A DNA stretch of 64,000 nt from Heliorestis acidaminivorans (GCF_008933955.1 NZ_WBXO01000004.1:1-64000); one strand, 5' to 3'. Positions 7,745 to 17,624 are shown, counted from the stretch's first letter. Notes: a model not told the origin generated them from the letters alone. Program-made: numbers and translations.

Positions 7745-8908
7745 ATGTATGAAAAAGAATACCTCATGTTACCGGGGCCTACTCCTGTACCGCCTCGCGT
7801 ATTGAGGGCCTTATCGGAGCCTCTAATCAACCACAGAGGTCCTTCCTTCAAAAAGTTAATTGAAGATGTGACAGAAGGCATCAGGTATGTCTACCAGACA
7901 AAACATGATGTGCTTATCCTCCCTGCTTCCGGCACAGGTGGTATGGAAGCCTCTATTGTTAACTTCCTTTCACCAGGTGATAAAGTTTTAGCACTCTCCA
8001 TCGGCGCTTTTGGCGATCGCTATGCAACAATTGCTAAAAACTACGGTTGTATCGTTGATAAAGTAGATTTTGAATGGGGAACGGCTATTGACTTAGACGT
8101 AGTCAAAGCACAGCTTGATGCTGACGTCAATCAAGAATATAAAGCTATTTTAGTAACCCACAATGAAACATCAACAGGCGTTTGCAACGATTTGGAAGGT
8201 CTCGGTAATATTCGAGGCGATCACCCTGCCTTACTGCTCGTTGACTCTGTATCTGGTCTAGGTGTAATGGATGTAAGACCTGATGAGTGGGGTCTAGATG
8301 TAGTAGTAACAGCGGCACAAAAAGGCTTCATGATACCTCCAGGTCTCGCCTTCATCTCTGTTAGTCCTAAAGCTTGGGAAGCTTATGCAGAATCGAAAGC
8401 TCCTAAGTTTTACTGGGATCTCGGTTCAGCTAAGAAATTCTTAGAAAAAGGCCAGACACCAGTAACACCAGCTCTTCCTCAATATACAGGCCTTCGTGAA
8501 GCTCTTAAGATTTTCCAAGAAAAAGGCATGGATTACATGTTTGCCAAACAGTTATATCTTCGTGATATGACTCGTGCGGCAGTTAAAGCATTAGGTCTCA
8601 AGCCACTAGCTGAAGATGCCATCTCCTCTGCCGCAGTTACAGCAGTCTGGGCACCAGATGGTATTGAAGCTAAAGCTATCAATAAAAAAATGCGCGAAGA
8701 GTACAATGTCGTTCTTGCCGGTGGACAAAAGCAACTAGAGAACAAAATCTTCCGCATCGGTCACCTCGGTTATGTACAGCACCTGGACATTCTTGCTACC
8801 ATCGGAGCCTTAGAAATGTGCCTCCAAGAGCTCGGTTATCCTGTAGTACTTGGTCAAGGTACAAAAGCTGTTCAAGAAGTCATCATGTCTAGAAAGGGGA
8901 TCATTTAA
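7745..8908 (+). CDS. Class V aminotransferase, phosphoserine/serine-pyruvate type
   Basis: This PLP enzyme of the alanine-glyoxylate/serine-pyruvate aminotransferase family begins LMLPGPTPVPPRVLRA and has ASGTGGMEAS near residue 60, LLVDSVSGLG near 165 and the PLP-lysine motif TAAQKGFMIPPG near 190. In organisms lacking classical SerC, relatives beside serA transaminate 3-phosphohydroxypyruvate. The T-box, serA and serS context supports that role, but the sequence alone does not exclude glyoxylate or pyruvate as acceptor. The start is ATG 7745, nine bases after AAGGAGGAG; an in-frame ATG at 7664 lies in the terminator T-run. Confidence 0.9.
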   Translation: MYEKEYLMLPGPTPVPPRVLRALSEPLINHRGPSFKKLIEDVTEGIRYVYQTKHDVLILPASGTGGMEASIVNFLSPGDKVLALSIGAFGDRYATIAKNYGCIVDKVDFEWGTAIDLDVVKAQLDADVNQEYKAILVTHNETSTGVCNDLEGLGNIRGDHPALLLVDSVSGLGVMDVRPDEWGLDVVVTAAQKGFMIPPGLAFISVSPKAWEAYAESKAPKFYWDLGSAKKFLEKGQTPVTPALPQYTGLREALKIFQEKGMDYMFAKQLYLRDMTRAAVKALGLKPLAEDAISSAAVTAVWAPDGIEAKAINKKMREEYNVVLAGGQKQLENKIFRIGHLGYVQHLDILATIGALEMCLQELGYPVVLGQGTKAVQEVIMSRKGII

Positions 8909-8912
8909 TTAT

Positions 8913-10493
8913 ATGCGCGTACTTGTTTGCGATCCAATTTCACAGCTAGGAATCGACGTTTTTCAAGCTGCAGGCAACATTGAAGTCGATGTCAAACTTA
9001 AGCAGACTGAAGACGAAATAGTCAACATAGTAGCAGATTACGAAGCGATTATCGTTCGTTCAGAAACAAAAATCACCAAAAAAATCATTGAAGCGGCCGA
9101 CAAATTGAAAGTAATCGGTCGAGCTGGCGTCGGTGTAGACAACATTGACGTAGAAGCGGCCACACAAAAAGGTGTAGTTGTTGTCAATGCACCAGAAGGC
9201 AACACTATTGCGGCGGCAGAACTAACGATCGGTCACATCGTCGCTTTGGCCCGTAACATTGCACCAGCTAATGATGCCCTCAAAGGTGGAGCTTGGGCGC
9301 GTAGCAAATACACCGGCATGGAATTAAAAGGTAAAAAACTGGGCATCCTTGGAATGGGTAAGATCGGTTCGGAAGTAGCCAAAAGAGCAAGAGCTTTTGA
9401 TATGATCGTTTATGCCTATGACCCCTATGTTTCGGAAGAACGTGCTCGTAACATTGGCGTACAAGTTAAAGATCTTGATACAGTCATTCGAGAATCAGAC
9501 ATCATCTCCATTCATATGCCCAAAACAAAAGACACTTATCGTCTTCTAAATGCCGAAAAAATTGCCATGATGAAAGACGGTGTCTATCTCGTTAACTGTG
9601 CTCGCGGCGGTATTATTGATGAAGAAGCGCTATACGAAGCATTAGTATCAGGAAAAGTAGCTAAAGCTGGTCTTGATGTCTTTGAAAAAGAACCAATGAC
9701 AGAAAGCCCTCTTTTTGGCTTAGAGAATGTTCTCGTAACACCACACCTTGGCGCTTCCACCAAAGAAGCACAAGTGAACGTAGCTGTAGACGTAGCCCAT
9801 GATATAGTTAGAGTACTTCGTGGCGAAGCTGTCAGTGCGGCAGTTAACATTCCAGCAGTAAAGCCTGAATTGATGGATATCTTCAGACCTTATCTTGACT
9901 TGGTAGAAAGACTAGGTCGTTTCTTAGGTCAAGTTACAGCAGGTAGCGTTGAGAAAATCACCATTGCTTATGCTGGAGATTTAGCTCAATACAATGTGAA
10001 CCCACTTACTACAACCATCTTAAAAGGACTATTACGTCCTACCTTACAAGATGCTGTAAACTATGTAAATGCACCTTTTGTAGCCAAAGCTAGAGGCATC
10101 AAAGTTACAGAAACGAAGACTGTCGACATGGACGACTACGCCAACCTTATTACTGTTGAAGTAGTTACTAGCCAGGGATCGAAAAAAGTTTCTGGTACAA
10201 TCATGCAGAAAGAACCTCGTTTTGTACGCATCGACGACTTTAGTCTAGACATGGCACCAATCGGCCATATGCTCGTAATGCCTCACATTGATAAGCCTCG
10301 CATCATTGGTAGAACAGGTACTATCATTGGAGAGCATAACGTGAACATTGCAGGTATGCACTTAGGTCGTAAAGAGCTAGGTGGACCAGCTATCGCGATC
10401 TTAAACATCGATGGCAACGTTCCCGAAGAAGCTGTTAGTGAGCTCAAAAAGATTGATGGCGTCCAAGACGTAAAGTACGTCAATCTAAAATAA
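8913..10493 (+). CDS. serA: D-3-phosphoglycerate dehydrogenase SerA
   Basis: SerA oxidises 3-phosphoglycerate to 3-phosphohydroxypyruvate, the first committed step of serine synthesis. The 526-residue long form has a substrate-binding N-terminus, the NAD motif [14 protein letters not shown] near residue 145, catalytic Arg in NCARGG near 232, His in TPHLGAST near 280, an intervening ASB domain and a C-terminal ACT domain ([23 protein letters not shown]) that normally mediates serine feedback. ATG 8913 begins the conserved MRVLVCDPI, four bases after the aminotransferase stop. Confidence 0.96.
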   Translation: MRVLVCDPISQLGIDVFQAAGNIEVDVKLKQTEDEIVNIVADYEAIIVRSETKITKKIIEAADKLKVIGRAGVGVDNIDVEAATQKGVVVVNAPEGNTIAAAELTIGHIVALARNIAPANDALKGGAWARSKYTGMELKGKKLGILGMGKIGSEVAKRARAFDMIVYAYDPYVSEERARNIGVQVKDLDTVIRESDIISIHMPKTKDTYRLLNAEKIAMMKDGVYLVNCARGGIIDEEALYEALVSGKVAKAGLDVFEKEPMTESPLFGLENVLVTPHLGASTKEAQVNVAVDVAHDIVRVLRGEAVSAAVNIPAVKPELMDIFRPYLDLVERLGRFLGQVTAGSVEKITIAYAGDLAQYNVNPLTTTILKGLLRPTLQDAVNYVNAPFVAKARGIKVTETKTVDMDDYANLITVEVVTSQGSKKVSGTIMQKEPRFVRIDDFSLDMAPIGHMLVMPHIDKPRIIGRTGTIIGEHNVNIAGMHLGRKELGGPAIAILNIDGNVPEEAVSELKKIDGVQDVKYVNLK

Positions 10494-10517
10494 CTTATTA
10501 TCTACATCACTATTTAC

Positions 10518-11879
<1,362 letters not shown>

Positions 11880-11888
11880 TATAAAAAA

Positions 11889-11928
11889 AAGAGCCAGCTA
11901 CATGCCTACAGGCATGGCTCTTTTTTTT
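11889..11928 (+). terminator. Intrinsic terminator of serS
   Basis: AGAGCCA and TGGCTCT enclose an inner CATGCC/GGCATG stem and are followed by eight T. Confidence 0.85.
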
Positions 11929-12076
11929 ATAGAGCAGGAAAAGTTAACATAAACAGAGAAGTTATATTTAAAATATATCATATAAATAGAAGAGTCATAT
12001 CCTATTACTGATGAATAAAATAGATATCTGTAAGACAAGAAGAAAGATTTCAAAGCATTCAACGAGGTGTGATGAA

Positions 12077-13219
12077 ATGAAGGATGAGACTAAAAACGAT
12101 AGTACCAAAAAGCACGTACCTTTTGAACTTTTCAAACACAGCCAAAAACGTTTTTACTCTGTAATAGAGAAAATACCTGTTGGCGTTTGTATTACTAACG
12201 AAAAAGGTTTTTTCGAATACGTGAATTCTGCTTATTGCAAGATTTACGGATACGAAAAAGAGGAGCTTTTATGGAAGCACTTTACTATCGTTGTGCCCGA
12301 AGAGCGGCAGTCCTTATTAAATGAGCTTCATGACAAGTTTCTTACGTTAGGAAGCGAAGTGCGCAATGAATGGCAAGTAAGGCGCAAAAACGGAGAACTA
12401 ATAACCATCTTAGCCGATGCCACTTTGTACACAGATATTGACAATCGTCCTCGCAAAGCAACTTTTGTGATCGATATTACAGAACGCAAAGAAATGGAAG
12501 AGAACTTACGAATTGCCAAGGAAGCGGCGGAGAAAGCGAGTCGTTTCAAGTCAACTTTTATCTCTTTTATGAGTCACGAGTTGCGTACACCTCTTAATGC
12601 TATCTTAGGCTATGCCCAAATGATGGAAGAAGATGCCGAGAGTGAAGAACAAAAAAGAAATAGCCAAGAGATTGTAAAAGCAGGCTGGCACTTACTTGAA
12701 TTGATTAATGATATTCTTGATCTAGCCAGCATTGAATCAGGTAAAATCGATCTTAATCAAGAAAAAGTTATTTTAGATAATATCGTTATGGAAAGCATAC
12801 AGCTCATCTTACCAATGGCTGATAAGCGAGGCCTTAAAATTCATTATCTTGACCCTAATTGCATAGAAATAATAGTTGACCCTATTCGTCTCAAACAAGC
12901 ACTAGTTAATTTTCTATCTAATGCTGTCAAATATAATAAAGAAGAGGGCACTATAACCATACAGTGTAAACAAAAAGAGAAAACAGTTTGGATTGCTGTT
13001 AGTGATACAGGAATTGGTATTGAAGAAAAGGAAAAAGAAAATATCTTTGATTCTTTTTATCGTCTTAGTACAAAAAATACCCATATAGAAGGAACAGGCA
13101 TAGGTTTATCTATTGTAAAATCTCTCGTAGAAACGATGGGTGGTACAGTTGGTGTGGAAAGTAAATTAGGCGAGGGAAGTACCTTTTGGATTGAAATACC
13201 AAGAATTCCAGAATGCTAA
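12077..13219 (+). CDS. PAS-domain sensor histidine kinase
   Basis: No membrane segment is visible, so this is a cytosolic kinase. A PAS domain spans about residues 25-140 (FYSVIEKIPVGVCITNEKG; ends in the PAC-type FVIDITERK). HisKA follows with the phospho-acceptor His167 in SFMSHELRTPLNAILGY, then a HATPase with N-box FLSNAVKYNK, SDTGIGIEEK and GTGIGLSIVKSLVE. It has no receiver domain. ATG 12077 follows GAGGTGTG; an upstream ATG at 12011 has no ribosome site. The signal and partner are unknown; Hpt and GGDEF genes lie 1-1.5 kb downstream. Confidence 0.88.
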   Translation: MKDETKNDSTKKHVPFELFKHSQKRFYSVIEKIPVGVCITNEKGFFEYVNSAYCKIYGYEKEELLWKHFTIVVPEERQSLLNELHDKFLTLGSEVRNEWQVRRKNGELITILADATLYTDIDNRPRKATFVIDITERKEMEENLRIAKEAAEKASRFKSTFISFMSHELRTPLNAILGYAQMMEEDAESEEQKRNSQEIVKAGWHLLELINDILDLASIESGKIDLNQEKVILDNIVMESIQLILPMADKRGLKIHYLDPNCIEIIVDPIRLKQALVNFLSNAVKYNKEEGTITIQCKQKEKTVWIAVSDTGIGIEEKEKENIFDSFYRLSTKNTHIEGTGIGLSIVKSLVETMGGTVGVESKLGEGSTFWIEIPRIPEC

Positions 13220-13280
13220 AAGCTTTGGTAGGAAGATGAATCATTGCCATTGAAATCAGAAAAAAGGGCTAGATAAAGAC

Positions 13281-13309
13281 TTGCAAAGAACAATTGATTG
13301 TATTATAAT
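13281..13309 (+). promoter_or_regulatory. Promoter of tRNA-Ser(UGA)
   Basis: TTGCAA (13281-13286), 17 bases, TATAAT (13304-13309). The 5' transcript then has AGCGAGA/TCTCGCT arms (13321-13351) that can fold before the tRNA. Confidence 0.65.
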
Positions 13310-13360
13310 TATCAAGTCTTAGCGAGATAGAGTAGTCTAGTAGCTCTCGCTATTTATTCT

Positions 13361-13450
13361 GGAGAGGTGTCCGAGCGGTTGAAGGAGGCGGTCTTGAAAA
13401 CCGTTGAGCCTTTGCGGGTTCCGTGGGTTCGAATCCCACCCTCTCCGCCA
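13361..13450 (+). tRNA. tRNA-Ser (anticodon UGA)
   Basis: The 90-base gene has acceptor GGAGAGG/CCTCTCC, a long variable arm, anticodon loop CTTGAAA (TGA), the T-loop GGTTCGAATCC and encoded CCA. Confidence 0.97.
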
Positions 13451-13453
13451 CTT

Positions 13454-13480
13454 AAAAACCTTGAACTAGCAGGGTTTTTT
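13454..13480 (+). terminator. Terminator of tRNA-Ser
   Basis: AAAACC pairs with GGGTTTT and runs into TTTTTT. Confidence 0.7.
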
Positions 13481-13529
13481 GACTGAAAAATAGAACTGAG
13501 CAATCACATAATATACGTAGAATATTAAC

Positions 13530-13584
13530 AAACCGTTGGTCATAAAAAGGCTGTAAAATACCTTTTTAAGTCCAACGGTTTTTT
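13530..13584 (+). terminator. Long hairpin terminator
   Basis: AAACCGTTGG (13530-13539) pairs with CCAACGGTTT, and an inner AAAAAGG/CCTTTTT stem stacks on it. A T-run follows. Confidence 0.7.
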
Positions 13585-13680
13585 GCTTTTCTATTGAATT
13601 ACCTCACCTCATCCTGATAAAAAGTTATAACAAGGATATGTAAGAAAGTGAAGAAAAAAGAGACTTAATGAGCTCACGGA

Positions 13681-14037
13681 GTGAAGACAGCATGGGTAAC
13701 ACAGATGGCACTGTACGGGGACATAGCCAGTCCCTTCGGTTTAGGAATTAAAACAGAAGAGCCATCCAATAGTAAGTTGCAAATCGAAATAGCGCCTAGT
13801 TTAGAAATAACTATTCAAAGTGCTCATGGTATAAAATGGAAGGATGTACAAGGCTACGAGATTATCCAAGTATCTCGACAAGGAAAAACAACAAGCACCC
13901 ATCTAAATAATCAAGAATTCGATCTTCTTACAACTACTAAGCAAGAAGAAACAGAACTTGCTAATGATCAAATAGCACCAGAACTACACGAGCAGAGCAA
14001 TCAAGAAAGAACCTTAGAAGAAATAGCACACTTCTAA
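13681..14037 (+). CDS. Hypothetical protein
   Basis: I do not recognise this 118-residue protein. It starts with GTG 13681 and has no signal peptide or obvious domain. The middle could form beta strands (KLQIEIAPSLEITIQ) and the C-terminal third is rich in Glu and Gln. Its last 11 codons lie inside the 5' arm and loop of an intrinsic terminator (14006-14045), which supports this being a real transcription unit end. Confidence 0.5.
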   Translation: MKTAWVTQMALYGDIASPFGLGIKTEEPSNSKLQIEIAPSLEITIQSAHGIKWKDVQGYEIIQVSRQGKTTSTHLNNQEFDLLTTTKQEETELANDQIAPELHEQSNQERTLEEIAHF

Positions 14038-14045
14038 GGTTCTTT
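14006..14045 (+). terminator. Terminator overlapping the preceding gene's 3' end
   Basis: A perfect 15-bp stem (14006-14020 with 14031-14045) and a 10-base loop contain the stop codon at 14035-14037. Confidence 0.75.
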
Positions 14046-14188
14046 CGACTATTTATACATGGAACATAAAAAAGCACCTTATCATATTAAGAGCAGGATT
14101 TTCCTGACCCTAAGAGAAATATCTAAATACCTAATAAAAAGAACTTTTGGATAGTCTCGAAAAGGTTTCAAAAAGATGGTGAGAATAA

Positions 14189-14608
14189 ATGACTGACAAG
14201 AACAAATTGCCAATCAAGGCCATAGATTTGCAGGTCTTGTTAAAAATCGTAGATGATATGGATGAAGAAAGCGCTACTCACCTACTCTTACGCTTATTTG
14301 AAATTTACTTACAAGAAACACCTCGCAGAATCAACAGCATGAAAGAAGCGATCAAGCACTCAGATAAAGATCAATTAAGAAACTCAGCTCATGTTCTGAA
14401 ATCGAGCAGTGCCATGTTAGGAGCAATTGAAGCATCCACTTACAGTTCGGAACTAGAAAAAATAGGACGAAACGTTGGTTCTACAGAAAAGGCAACAGAG
14501 TTACTCTTACTACTAGAAAAAGAGTGCGAACAAGTCATGGCAGAACTAAGAGCATTGATGCATAAAAATTCAAATGTCCTTTACAGCATAGAGCAAAGAA
14601 AAGATTAA
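14189..14608 (+). CDS. Stand-alone Hpt phosphotransfer protein
   Basis: This 139-residue all-helical protein is an Hpt domain. The phospho-accepting histidine is His68 in RNSAHVLKSSSAMLGA, with the acidic helices typical of the four-helix bundle on both sides. Hpt proteins shuttle phosphate between receiver domains. It lies 60 bases before a receiver-GGDEF gene, the likely acceptor. The nearby PAS kinase lacks a receiver, so the donor may be a hybrid kinase such as the one at 31333-33504 (inference). Confidence 0.88.
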   Translation: MTDKNKLPIKAIDLQVLLKIVDDMDEESATHLLLRLFEIYLQETPRRINSMKEAIKHSDKDQLRNSAHVLKSSSAMLGAIEASTYSSELEKIGRNVGSTEKATELLLLLEKECEQVMAELRALMHKNSNVLYSIEQRKD

Positions 14609-14668
14609 AAAAACTAGAGAAAAATAGATATGAGGCTTCGAAGGATATAGGGGAAGGGGAATGCTCTA

Positions 14669-15655
14669 ATGCAAAAAACAGAGAATGCAATCCTCATTAT
14701 CGATGACGCTGAAGATATTCGATTTTTATTACAAGAACTATTAAAACGCGAAAACTACAAAACTATAGTAGTCCACTCTGCACAAGAAGGGATCTCCATA
14801 TTGGAAGAAAAGGCTCAGAAAATTAATTTAATACTAATGGACGTGCTTATGCCTGATATGAACGGCATAGAAGCATGTCAAAAGATTAAGTCTCAACGGA
14901 AATGGCGAGATATACCTGTCATCATGGTGACGGCCCTTAACGATATGGAGGAACTAGACCGTGCTTTTTCTGTTGGCGCTATTGATTACATTACCAAGCC
15001 TATCAAGAAACGAGAACTTCTAGCACGCATACGCTCAGCTTTAGCCTTAAAAAAAGAAATGGATCAACGAAAAGCCCGTGAAATAGAGCTTTTATCTGTC
15101 AACGGTTTATTAGAAGATGCAGTAGAAAAGCTAAAGTCACTCTCTTCCCTTGACGGTTTAACAGAACTACCAAACCGGCGCAGATTTGACGAATATCTTG
15201 AAAAAGAATGGAAAAGAGCTGTTCGTAACGGTACAAAGATATCGCTTATTATGTTAGATATCGATTATTTTAAAGCTTATAATGACAGCAAAGGACATTT
15301 ATCTGGTGATGAATGCCTTAAAAAAATAGCTCATGCCCTAAAGCAAACAGTACAGCGCTCCGCAGATCTAGTCTGTCGTTATGGCGGAGAAGAATTTGCC
15401 GTCATCTTACCAGAAACAGAATTAGCCGGTGCTGAACAACTAGCCGAAAAAATGCGAAAACATATCGAGCATTTGCAAATCGAGCACAGCTCATCACCGC
15501 TAGGAGAAGTAGTTACAATTAGCGTAGGAGTAGCAACCGAGAAACCAGAAACATACCTTACCTGGGAAGAACTAATCTTTCGGGCTGACCAAGCTTTATA
15601 TAAAGCAAAGGGAGCAGGGCGCAACACAGTGATTACTGCTACTGAAATCAATTAG
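14669..15655 (+). CDS. Response regulator with GGDEF domain (diguanylate cyclase)
   Basis: The N-terminal receiver has phospho-acceptor Asp58 in LILMDVLMPDMNG and the conserved Thr/Lys (VTALND, ITKPIKK). A helical linker leads to the cyclase: SLDGLTELPNRRRFD near residue 160, the active-site signature GGEEF at 239-243 and the inhibitory I-site R-S-A-D at 230-233. It should make cyclic di-GMP when phosphorylated and be product-inhibited. No EAL domain is present. The architecture is PleD-like with a single receiver. Confidence 0.93.
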   Translation: MQKTENAILIIDDAEDIRFLLQELLKRENYKTIVVHSAQEGISILEEKAQKINLILMDVLMPDMNGIEACQKIKSQRKWRDIPVIMVTALNDMEELDRAFSVGAIDYITKPIKKRELLARIRSALALKKEMDQRKAREIELLSVNGLLEDAVEKLKSLSSLDGLTELPNRRRFDEYLEKEWKRAVRNGTKISLIMLDIDYFKAYNDSKGHLSGDECLKKIAHALKQTVQRSADLVCRYGGEEFAVILPETELAGAEQLAEKMRKHIEHLQIEHSSSPLGEVVTISVGVATEKPETYLTWEELIFRADQALYKAKGAGRNTVITATEIN

Positions 15656-15723
15656 TCTTGATGAGCTTTTTTTTATTTGGGGAAAGCTAAGTCAACCTAG
15701 CGCGTCTGAAGGAGGGAGAGGCT

Positions 15724-16029
15724 ATAGAACTACTAGGACAGATCTTATCACTACTCATTGTCTTAGCCACTGTCTTTTGGCTCTTACTATTTACCACAGA
15801 TCGATCTTCAAGAGTTATTTTAGCGTTTTCCTGCGGTTTCCTCCTCGCTCTCGGGACGACGGAACCTTATATCTACCAGCTTTGGGGCATGCAAATCATT
15901 GCACCTCTCTTTGCTGGATGGGCTGTTGCTTATGCTTGGATTTTTCCTAAAACCATCTTCTTTGGAGCGTTATTCTACTATCTTACCGTAGCCATAGAAA
16001 AAAGCATTGAAGGGCAGAGAGATAAATAA
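15724..16029 (+). CDS. Small membrane protein with probable ATA start
   Basis: A reading frame closed upstream by TAA at 15688 contains no ATG, GTG or TTG before its membrane segments. A strong ribosome site (AAGGAGGGAG, 15709-15718) ends about seven bases before ATA 15724, giving 101 residues. CTG 15706 is the only other near-cognate start and lies before the ribosome site. Three hydrophobic segments are visible: ILSLLIVLATVFWLLLF, VILAFSCGFLLALG and IIAPLFAGWAVAYAWIF, then an amphipathic C-terminus ending in QRDK. I do not recognise the family. It sits just upstream of the HutP-like gene. Confidence 0.55.
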   Translation: MELLGQILSLLIVLATVFWLLLFTTDRSSRVILAFSCGFLLALGTTEPYIYQLWGMQIIAPLFAGWAVAYAWIFPKTIFFGALFYYLTVAIEKSIEGQRDK

Positions 16030-16030
16030 T

Positions 16031-16058
16031 TTGAAAATGTAAGAGAAAAAGAGATAAT
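16031..16058 (+). promoter_or_regulatory. Putative promoter for the HutP-like gene and nif leader
   Basis: TTGAAA (16031-16036) and GATAAT (16053-16058) are 16 bases apart, immediately after the preceding stop codon. Confidence 0.45.
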
Positions 16059-16064
16059 AGCCAT

Positions 16065-16227
16065 AAGATGGCATAAAATCCACAATAATCAACCCATATT
16101 GCCTTATTGGGGAAGTGACCGCAAGGGCACCCATGATGTATCGTAAGAGCATAACAAGTGAGACAAATGAGCTAGATGGCAAAGACGCCATCTTGAAGCG
16201 AAAGGTGCTTCAAGATGGCGTTTTTTT
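16065..16227 (+). promoter_or_regulatory. Leader with terminator and competing hairpin before the HutP-like gene
   Basis: A perfect 15-bp hairpin (16185-16199 with 16207-16221) followed by seven T is a strong terminator. Its 5' arm contains GCCATCT (16187-16193), which can instead pair with AGATGGC at 16174-16180 or AAGATGGC at 16065-16072. These pairings exclude the terminator, the usual design of an attenuator. Confidence 0.6.
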
Positions 16228-16253
16228 ATATTTGCGCAGAGGGAGGGAGAAGC

Positions 16254-16697
16254 ATGGTGGAGCACCAGCGCGAGATCAACAAAATACCCTCTATAGAGCG
16301 CGCGGCCTTGATTCTAGCCATGACAGAGACAAGAGATAAAGAAAAGAAACTGAGACACCACTACGTTGAAAGATACGGCTTCTCCTGTGTAGTAACAGAA
16401 GTTGGCGGTATCGTAACAACACTACAGAACACGGGAAAGCTAGTTAACTCTGTTTTAGCCGCCGCAATTAATGGTAAAGTCATTGAGAACATACCAGAGC
16501 AAATTAACGCTCTACTTCATGCCACCTCAAATGCTTGCAAATGTGTTTGCATGGATTCAACACACAATGCAAGCTTAGCCTTAAAAATAAGCGTAATCTC
16601 CGATGGTCGGTGGGTTGCAGTAGCTATCTTCGGAAAGCTTTCGCAACATCACATGACGGAGCACCTTCGAGTAGGCATGGGCTATATGCACTTATAA
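16254..16697 (+). CDS. HutP-family RNA-binding antiterminator-like protein
   Basis: HutP of Bacillus binds L-histidine and Mg2+ and then nascent hut RNA to prevent termination. This 147-residue protein aligns along its length: AALILAMTETRDKEKKL at the N-terminus, NALLHATS near 86, WVAVAIFG near 120, and EHLRVGMGYMHL at the end (HutP: LEHETFGVGINHI). His89 and His137 match two HutP metal ligands; the third is Asn. A C-K-C-V-C motif at 95-99 is unusual and suggests metal, Fe-S or redox sensing. ATG 16254 follows GGGAGGGAGA. Flanking terminators and the adjacent nif operon suggest control of nitrogen fixation (inference). Confidence 0.75.
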   Translation: MVEHQREINKIPSIERAALILAMTETRDKEKKLRHHYVERYGFSCVVTEVGGIVTTLQNTGKLVNSVLAAAINGKVIENIPEQINALLHATSNACKCVCMDSTHNASLALKISVISDGRWVAVAIFGKLSQHHMTEHLRVGMGYMHL

Positions 16698-16700
16698 GTA

Positions 16701-16804
16701 AAAGGGACTCTTAGATGGCAATGCTGCCATCACGCCTTTACGAAAGAAAGCCTTCGTAAAAAGTGTGAACAACAGCAGTGTGCGTTCTGGGGAGTCCTTT
16801 TTTT
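16701..16804 (+). ncRNA. Multibranched RNA ending in poly-U before nifI1
   Basis: An outer stem (AAAGGGACTC 16701-16710 with GAGTCCTTT 16792-16800, one bulge) encloses three hairpins: GATGGC/GCCATC (16714-16731), TTTACGAA/TTCGTAAA (16737-16760) and GAAC/GTTC (16767-16787). Seven or more U follow the outer 3' strand, so closing it would terminate transcription before nif. It looks like a regulated terminator or riboswitch-like element and matches no class I know. Confidence 0.6.
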
Positions 16805-16921
16805 AGTACCTTGGAAAGGGGGTGATGCCCAGTAAAACTATCCCAGACGTCGGACTCGTCAGAAGAACGAGCAAGTTCACTCAAAAAAATGATGAGAGAT
16901 TAAAAGGAGGAGTAGGGTCTT

Positions 16922-17239
16922 ATGAAAATGATTCGTGCAATCATCAGGCCTGAACGGGCAGAAGCAGTAGCTGAGGCACTTTCAGAAGAGGGTCTGAACT
17001 CTCTCACGAAAATGCACGTCTTCGGACGGGGTAAGACAAAAGGCATGCGCATCGGAGACGTTGTTTATGATGAGTTCCCCAAAGTATTGCTACTCATGGT
17101 CGTTGAAGACGAGGTAGTCGAGAAAGCAGTTGACACCATCGTCAAAACATCTAAGACAGGCGCCATGGGCGACGGCAAAATCTTTGTCACTTCCGTTGAC
17201 GAGGCTTACACCGTAAGAACGGGGGAAAGGGGGCTCTAG
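16922..17239 (+). CDS. nifI1: Nitrogenase PII-like regulator NifI1
   Basis: NifI1 is a PII/GlnB-family protein of 105 residues (MKMIRAIIRPERAEAVAEAL; C-terminal GAMGDGKIFVTSVDEAYTVRTGE). In methanogens NifI1 and NifI2 form a complex that inhibits dinitrogenase and is relieved by 2-oxoglutarate, allowing ammonium switch-off. Its T-loop segment (HVFGRGKTKGMRIGDVVYDEFPK) differs from uridylylated GlnB, as expected for NifI. AAGGAGG precedes the ATG, and nifI2 starts one base after the stop. Confidence 0.95.
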   Translation: MKMIRAIIRPERAEAVAEALSEEGLNSLTKMHVFGRGKTKGMRIGDVVYDEFPKVLLLMVVEDEVVEKAVDTIVKTSKTGAMGDGKIFVTSVDEAYTVRTGERGL

Positions 17240-17240
17240 T

Positions 17241-17624
17241 ATGAAGGAAATAACTGCTTTCATCAGGCGCCACCAGGTACCTGCAACAAAGAAGGCTTTA
17301 GAAGAAGCCGGTTTTGCCGCTCTAACCATACAGAGTGTTGAGGGTCGCGGTAAGCAAAAAGGAATCGGCGGCTGGGCCGCTGAGGTAGACCCCGAGCTCA
17401 ACACTTTAGAAGCAACCATGCAAGCGATGGAACCGGAAATAAAATGGATTCCCAAAAGAATGATTTCCCTTATCGTACAAGACGACCAAGTTGCAAGCGC
17501 CGTTGATGCGATTATTGTAGCTAACAAAACAGGTCACATCGGAGACGGTAAGATTTTCGTATCAACCATAGAAGAAGCTCTTCGTGTACGGACAGAAGAA
17601 AAAGGTGCTGCAGCAGTCAGCTAA
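17241..17624 (+). CDS. nifI2: Nitrogenase PII-like regulator NifI2
   Basis: This is the second PII-like subunit, 127 residues, with a longer T-loop insert (GRGKQKGIGGWAAEVDPELNTLEATM) typical of NifI2. The C-terminal GHIGDGKIFVSTIEEALRVRT matches the PII fold. With NifI1 it should bind NifDK when 2-oxoglutarate is low. Its presence explains how nitrogenase can be switched off without draT/draG, which I do not see here. Confidence 0.95.
   Translation: MKEITAFIRRHQVPATKKALEEAGFAALTIQSVEGRGKQKGIGGWAAEVDPELNTLEATMQAMEPEIKWIPKRMISLIVQDDQVASAVDAIIVANKTGHIGDGKIFVSTIEEALRVRTEEKGAAAVS

Noticed and set aside
16115..16339. 74-codon frame across the terminator before the HutP-like gene
   Set aside because: It runs through the terminator and into the HutP-like gene in another frame, has no ribosome site, and its peptide has no protein character.
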